From an uncultured Flavobacteriaceae bacterium (GTDB taxonomy: Bacteria > Bacteroidota > Bacteroidia > Flavobacteriales > Flavobacteriaceae), in contig CANLWN010000002.1 in NCBI GenBank assembly GCA_947494825.1, forward strand, positions 1-64,000: a stretch of 64,000 bases of DNA, in the 5' to 3' direction. Position 1 is the stretch's first letter. Each line of letters begins with the position of its first letter. Below are positions 60,801-64,000 of the stretch, piece by piece. Made by a program: the position numbers and the translations under genes. A model generated the notes under the pieces. The model had not been told where the DNA came from and made no database searches. It saw only the letters and a list, made by a program, of their open reading frames with translations.

Positions 60801-63212
60801 ATGCTCAGGAACTACCTAAAAATAGCTTGGAGGAATCTAATCAAGAACAAAGTGTACTCTGCTATAAATATTGGTGGTCTTGCCATTGGTATTTGTGCTT
60901 GCTTGCTTATTTTACAATACGTAAGTTTTGAACTTAGTTATGAGGATTTCCATACTAAAAAGGACCGTGTTTACAGGGTACAGCAAGATCGATATGACAA
61001 TGGAAAGCTTTCTACCCAATGGGCTGCGGGGGCCTATGCTGTTGGCACGGCATTCAAGGAAGCCATTCCAGAGATAGAGGACTATGTGAAAGTTGTACCT
61101 GCCGGCGACCTTATCGTAAACGTGGCCAATACGCCTTTGAAAATTGATAAGGTCTTTTTTGCACATACCTCCTTTTTCAGCATCTTTTCCTATCCCTTGA
61201 TCCATGGTGATTTGGAAACCGTCTTGGATGAACCCAATACGGCTGCAATTTCGGAGACCACCGCGCTACAAATCTTTGGAACCCGGGAGGTCATTGGTAA
61301 AACCGTACAGGTGAGTGGCGGCTTGGCCTATAAAATTACCGGCGTGTTCAAGGATATGCCCGTAAACACCCAGTTGAAACCCAAGTTTTTGGCTTCATAT
61401 CCCACTTTTTTGCAGTTAAGAGGCGATGATCAACCGGATACAAACTGGGTTTGGGATGGTTGCCTTACCTACCTTTTGTTGCGCGAAAATGTACCTCCGG
61501 AACAGGTAGAGGCCAAGTTCCCGCCCATAGTTGAAGAAAACGTGGGAGAGCTAATGAAACAGTTCAACGCCTCGGTCACCTATTACTTGCAGCCCCTGAC
61601 CGATATACACCTCTATTCCAACTATATGGAAGAGCCAGCGCCCAATGGAGATGCCAAGACCGTATATCTGCTGTTGGGTATTGCCTTTTTTATTATCATA
61701 ATCGCTTGGGTAAACTATATCAACTTGGCGACCGCCAGGGCCATTGGAAGGGCCAGGGAGGTGGGCGTAAGGAAATCGGTGGGCTCACAGCGAAGACAAC
61801 TGATCGTACAATTCTTCTTTGAGTCGGCCTTGTTCAACGGACTAGCCCTGGTTGTGGCAATCGTCGTTATGATATTGGTCCTTCCCGCCTTCAATCAGAT
61901 ATCCGGGCAACCAGTGTCCTATACCTTGTTCGCGACCGCCAGTTTTTGGTGGGGACTTTCGGCCCTCTTCGTTGTAGGTGTGGTTTTATCGGGATCTTAT
62001 CCGGCCTTCGTATTGTCTAGTTTTAGACCTGTTGAAGTCCTCAAAGGCAAGATGATCGGCACAAAACAAGGGGCCTTATTGCGAAAATCCTTGGTAGTGC
62101 TTCAATTCGCCGCCTCACTTTTTTTACTAATCGGCTCGCTGGTAGTCTACCAGCAAATACAGTTTATGCGGAATCAAGCCTTGGGTATAAACATTGATCA
62201 AACGCTGGTCATCAAACCACCTATCGAGGCCGATTCTACCTTCTCCAATCAAAAGAAAGCCTTGAAGGCGTCCTTATTACAATATCCCGCTGTCAAAAAA
62301 ATCGCGGTGTCCTCCACTGTTCCGGGAGAAGGTGGGGGACTCAACGCCGGAGGCATTCGGTTGGTGAACCAGGACGTATCGCATCAAAAGCAATACCGGT
62401 TCATGCGGGTAGACTATGACTTTGTTGATCTCTTTGGAGTAAAACTGATTGCCGGACGTGACTTTTCAGAAGGTTTTGGAGCTGATAAGGGCGCCGTGAT
62501 CTTCAATAGGCTGGGAATAAAACAACTGGGCTTTGATCGGCCCGAAGAGGCCATCGGGAAACAAATAGAATTTTGGGGAGACCAATATACCGTGGTCGGC
62601 GTTGTTGAGGATTTTCACCAACAATCCCTTAGGCAAGCCTATGAACCGCTGATCCTATGTCTGGTCCCCGATGTCTATGGCTATTTCTCACTAAGAACCA
62701 GTACAGGTCAGATTTCCGAAACCATAGCCCAGGTGCGCTCGGAATGGGATACTTTTTTTCCAGGCAACACCTTTGAATACTTTTTCCTGGATGACCATTT
62801 CAATGCGCAGTACAAAGCAGATCACCGATTTGGTCAGGTCTTCGGGTTGTTTACGGTATTGGCCATATTTGTGGCCTGCCTGGGACTCTTTGGACTGGCA
62901 TCCTTTACCACCTTGCAGCGGACCAAGGAAATAGGCATCAGAAAAGTCCTTGGGGCATCGGCCCGAGGGATCCTAAAACTATTGTACAGGGAATTTGCCC
63001 TTTTGCTGGTGGTGGCCTTTATCATTGCAGTTCCCCTGGCCTGGTTTATGGCCAACAACTGGTTGCAAGCTTACGCTTTTCGAATTGATATCCATTGGAC
63101 ATTCTTTGTTTGGCCATTTATAGTTGTTACCGCAGTGGCGGTACTAACCGTAAGTTTTCAATCCGTAAAGGCGTGTCTTGGCAACCCGGTAACAAGCTTA
63201 CGAACGGAATAA
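60801..63212 (+). CDS. FtsX/MacB-type ABC permease
   Basis: 803 residues. MLRNYLKIAWRNLIKNKVYS is the typical start of Bacteroidota FtsX permeases. A MacB periplasmic core domain follows helix 1, then helices at about 290-310, 345-365, 390-410, a second periplasmic domain, and a terminal FtsX block (LASFTTLQRTKEIGIRKVLG) with three helices. Two copies of the module indicate a fused double permease. Confidence 0.95.
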   Translation: MLRNYLKIAWRNLIKNKVYSAINIGGLAIGICACLLILQYVSFELSYEDFHTKKDRVYRVQQDRYDNGKLSTQWAAGAYAVGTAFKEAIPEIEDYVKVVPAGDLIVNVANTPLKIDKVFFAHTSFFSIFSYPLIHGDLETVLDEPNTAAISETTALQIFGTREVIGKTVQVSGGLAYKITGVFKDMPVNTQLKPKFLASYPTFLQLRGDDQPDTNWVWDGCLTYLLLRENVPPEQVEAKFPPIVEENVGELMKQFNASVTYYLQPLTDIHLYSNYMEEPAPNGDAKTVYLLLGIAFFIIIIAWVNYINLATARAIGRAREVGVRKSVGSQRRQLIVQFFFESALFNGLALVVAIVVMILVLPAFNQISGQPVSYTLFATASFWWGLSALFVVGVVLSGSYPAFVLSSFRPVEVLKGKMIGTKQGALLRKSLVVLQFAASLFLLIGSLVVYQQIQFMRNQALGINIDQTLVIKPPIEADSTFSNQKKALKASLLQYPAVKKIAVSSTVPGEGGGLNAGGIRLVNQDVSHQKQYRFMRVDYDFVDLFGVKLIAGRDFSEGFGADKGAVIFNRLGIKQLGFDRPEEAIGKQIEFWGDQYTVVGVVEDFHQQSLRQAYEPLILCLVPDVYGYFSLRTSTGQISETIAQVRSEWDTFFPGNTFEYFFLDDHFNAQYKADHRFGQVFGLFTVLAIFVACLGLFGLASFTTLQRTKEIGIRKVLGASARGILKLLYREFALLLVVAFIIAVPLAWFMANNWLQAYAFRIDIHWTFFVWPFIVVTAVAVLTVSFQSVKACLGNPVTSLRTE

Positions 63213-63233
63213 TCATCAACCTATCCCAAGAAC

Positions 63234-63247
63234 CCGATAGCTATCGG
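63234..63247. repeat. CCGATAGCTATCGG palindrome between the two permease genes
   Basis: A perfect 14-base palindrome, within a CCCGATAGC...GACGGG setting. The core GATAGCTATC is a common intergenic palindrome in Flavobacteria as far as I recall; its role is not known. It could form a small hairpin between the two co-transcribed genes. Confidence 0.5.
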
Positions 63248-63267
63248 ACGGGATCAAAAAACGAATC

Positions 63268-64000
63268 ATGTTAAAGAACTATATCAAATTCGGTTGGAGG
63301 AACCTCATGAAGAACAAGGGGTACTTTCTCATCAATGTGTTTGGACTGTCCCTTGCCCTTACTATTTCCTTCTCCATGCTGCTTTGGGTGCACGATGAAT
63401 ACAGTATGGACAAGTTCCATGAAAAGAATGACCAGCTCTTTCAGGTTAAACGCACCATTCCCCTTGAAGACGGGGTTCTCGACGTGTACGCGGGTATCTC
63501 CTACCCACTGTTGAAGACGGCTACGGAACAGCTTCCCGAAATTGAAAAATACATGACTCTCGGGCGTTCTTTTGACGATAATTTAACGGTTGACAACATG
63601 GATCATCGCGCTAGGGGAACCTTTGCAAATGCCGACTTTTTCTCGGCCTTTTCTTTTCCGATACTACGGGGCGATATCTCTCAACTGGATAAAAAAATGG
63701 AAGCTCTGGCCATCTCGGAGCGTCTGGCAAAACGCTTTTGGGGCGATCAATGGGCCACGGAAGCCTTGGGCAGTGTGATCCACATCCATGATAATGGAGA
63801 CTATACCGTGGAAGCCGTGTATGCCGACTTCCCCAAGCACTCCTCCATCCAAAACGATTTCTACTACGGTTTCAACAGATTCCTAAGTGAAAACGACTGG
63901 ATGCAGGAATGGGCCAACAACGGTATGCAGGGTGCTTTGCTACTGCGCCCAGATGCCGATCCGCAGCAAGTAGCGGCCAAGGTAAATACCCTGTTCCAAT
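63268..64000 (+). CDS. Second FtsX/MacB-type ABC permease, cut by the window end
   Basis: Open frame of 244 codons to the window edge with no stop. It begins MLKNYIKFGWRNLMKNKGYF, the same opening as the preceding permease, followed by a membrane helix (VFGLSLALTISFSMLLWVHD) and a MacB-like periplasmic domain (FANADFFSAFSFPILRGDIS). It is 55 bases after the first permease and so belongs to the same operon. The rest lies outside. Confidence 0.92.
   Translation, partial: MLKNYIKFGWRNLMKNKGYFLINVFGLSLALTISFSMLLWVHDEYSMDKFHEKNDQLFQVKRTIPLEDGVLDVYAGISYPLLKTATEQLPEIEKYMTLGRSFDDNLTVDNMDHRARGTFANADFFSAFSFPILRGDISQLDKKMEALAISERLAKRFWGDQWATEALGSVIHIHDNGDYTVEAVYADFPKHSSIQNDFYYGFNRFLSENDWMQEWANNGMQGALLLRPDADPQQVAAKVNTLFQ

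Overview
The window reads as chromosomal DNA of a marine Bacteroidota, most likely a Flavobacteriaceae. The evidence is a SusC/SusD pair, TonB receptors with carboxypeptidase-like N-domains, a membrane AraC regulator, a two-component-propeller protein, TTTG-N18-21-TAnnTTTG promoters instead of -35/-10 boxes, and moderate GC. I see no rRNA, tRNA, insertion sequence, phage gene or CRISPR array.

Layout. 1-266: intergenic repeats. 267-6176: a TonB receptor divergent from a TPR/histidine-kinase/receiver/nucleotidyl-cyclase fusion. 6204-13960: a redox block with pyruvate:ferredoxin oxidoreductase, an OsmC protein, a sigma-54 activator with a CRP-like N-domain, Dps and divergent OxyR. 13961-20092: lipoprotein, small conserved protein, PBP4-type peptidase, MsrA, NudK-like Nudix, DUF2461, AIM24-like and DUF4442 proteins, with an 0.9 kb repeat island. 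20290-27857: a DUF4870/NTF2-like pair, a PadR-PspC-DUF2807 envelope-stress cluster, a lamin-tail lipoprotein, a dipeptide epimerase/oxoamine-synthase pair and a small secreted protein. 27948-38320: thioredoxin reductase, a formylglycine-enzyme-like lipoprotein, a glutamate-receptor-type K+ channel, a propeller sensor with no recognisable output, a Tat-exported aldo/keto reductase, a transporter, a membrane AraC regulator and a secreted protein. 38443-50138: an alpha-galactoside utilisation locus (galT, galK, Na+/sugar symporter, GH36, SusD, SusC, GntR regulator). 50326-54431: a PutP-like symporter, two tandem 90-nt structured elements, a lone LuxR-type HTH protein, OmpW and a repeat island with a heptamer array. 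54432-64000: a kinase/sigma-54 response regulator pair divergent from a TolC-HlyD-ABC-permease export operon that runs off the window.

How parts may work together. The most interesting reading is a cyclic-nucleotide circuit at 2.8-12.4 kb. One protein should make a cyclic nucleotide (class III cyclase with its metal Asp, Asn and Arg residues). A nearby sigma-54 activator has a CRP-like pocket with the phosphate-binding Arg-Ser-Ala. A near-consensus sigma-54 promoter with three upstream repeats sits in front of osmC, next to that activator. A second sigma-54 unit at 54-64 kb has the same logic: a two-component activator, a 14-bp palindrome and a -24/-12 promoter before tolC. Functional links are inferences from sequence and position; nothing here was tested or searched against a database.
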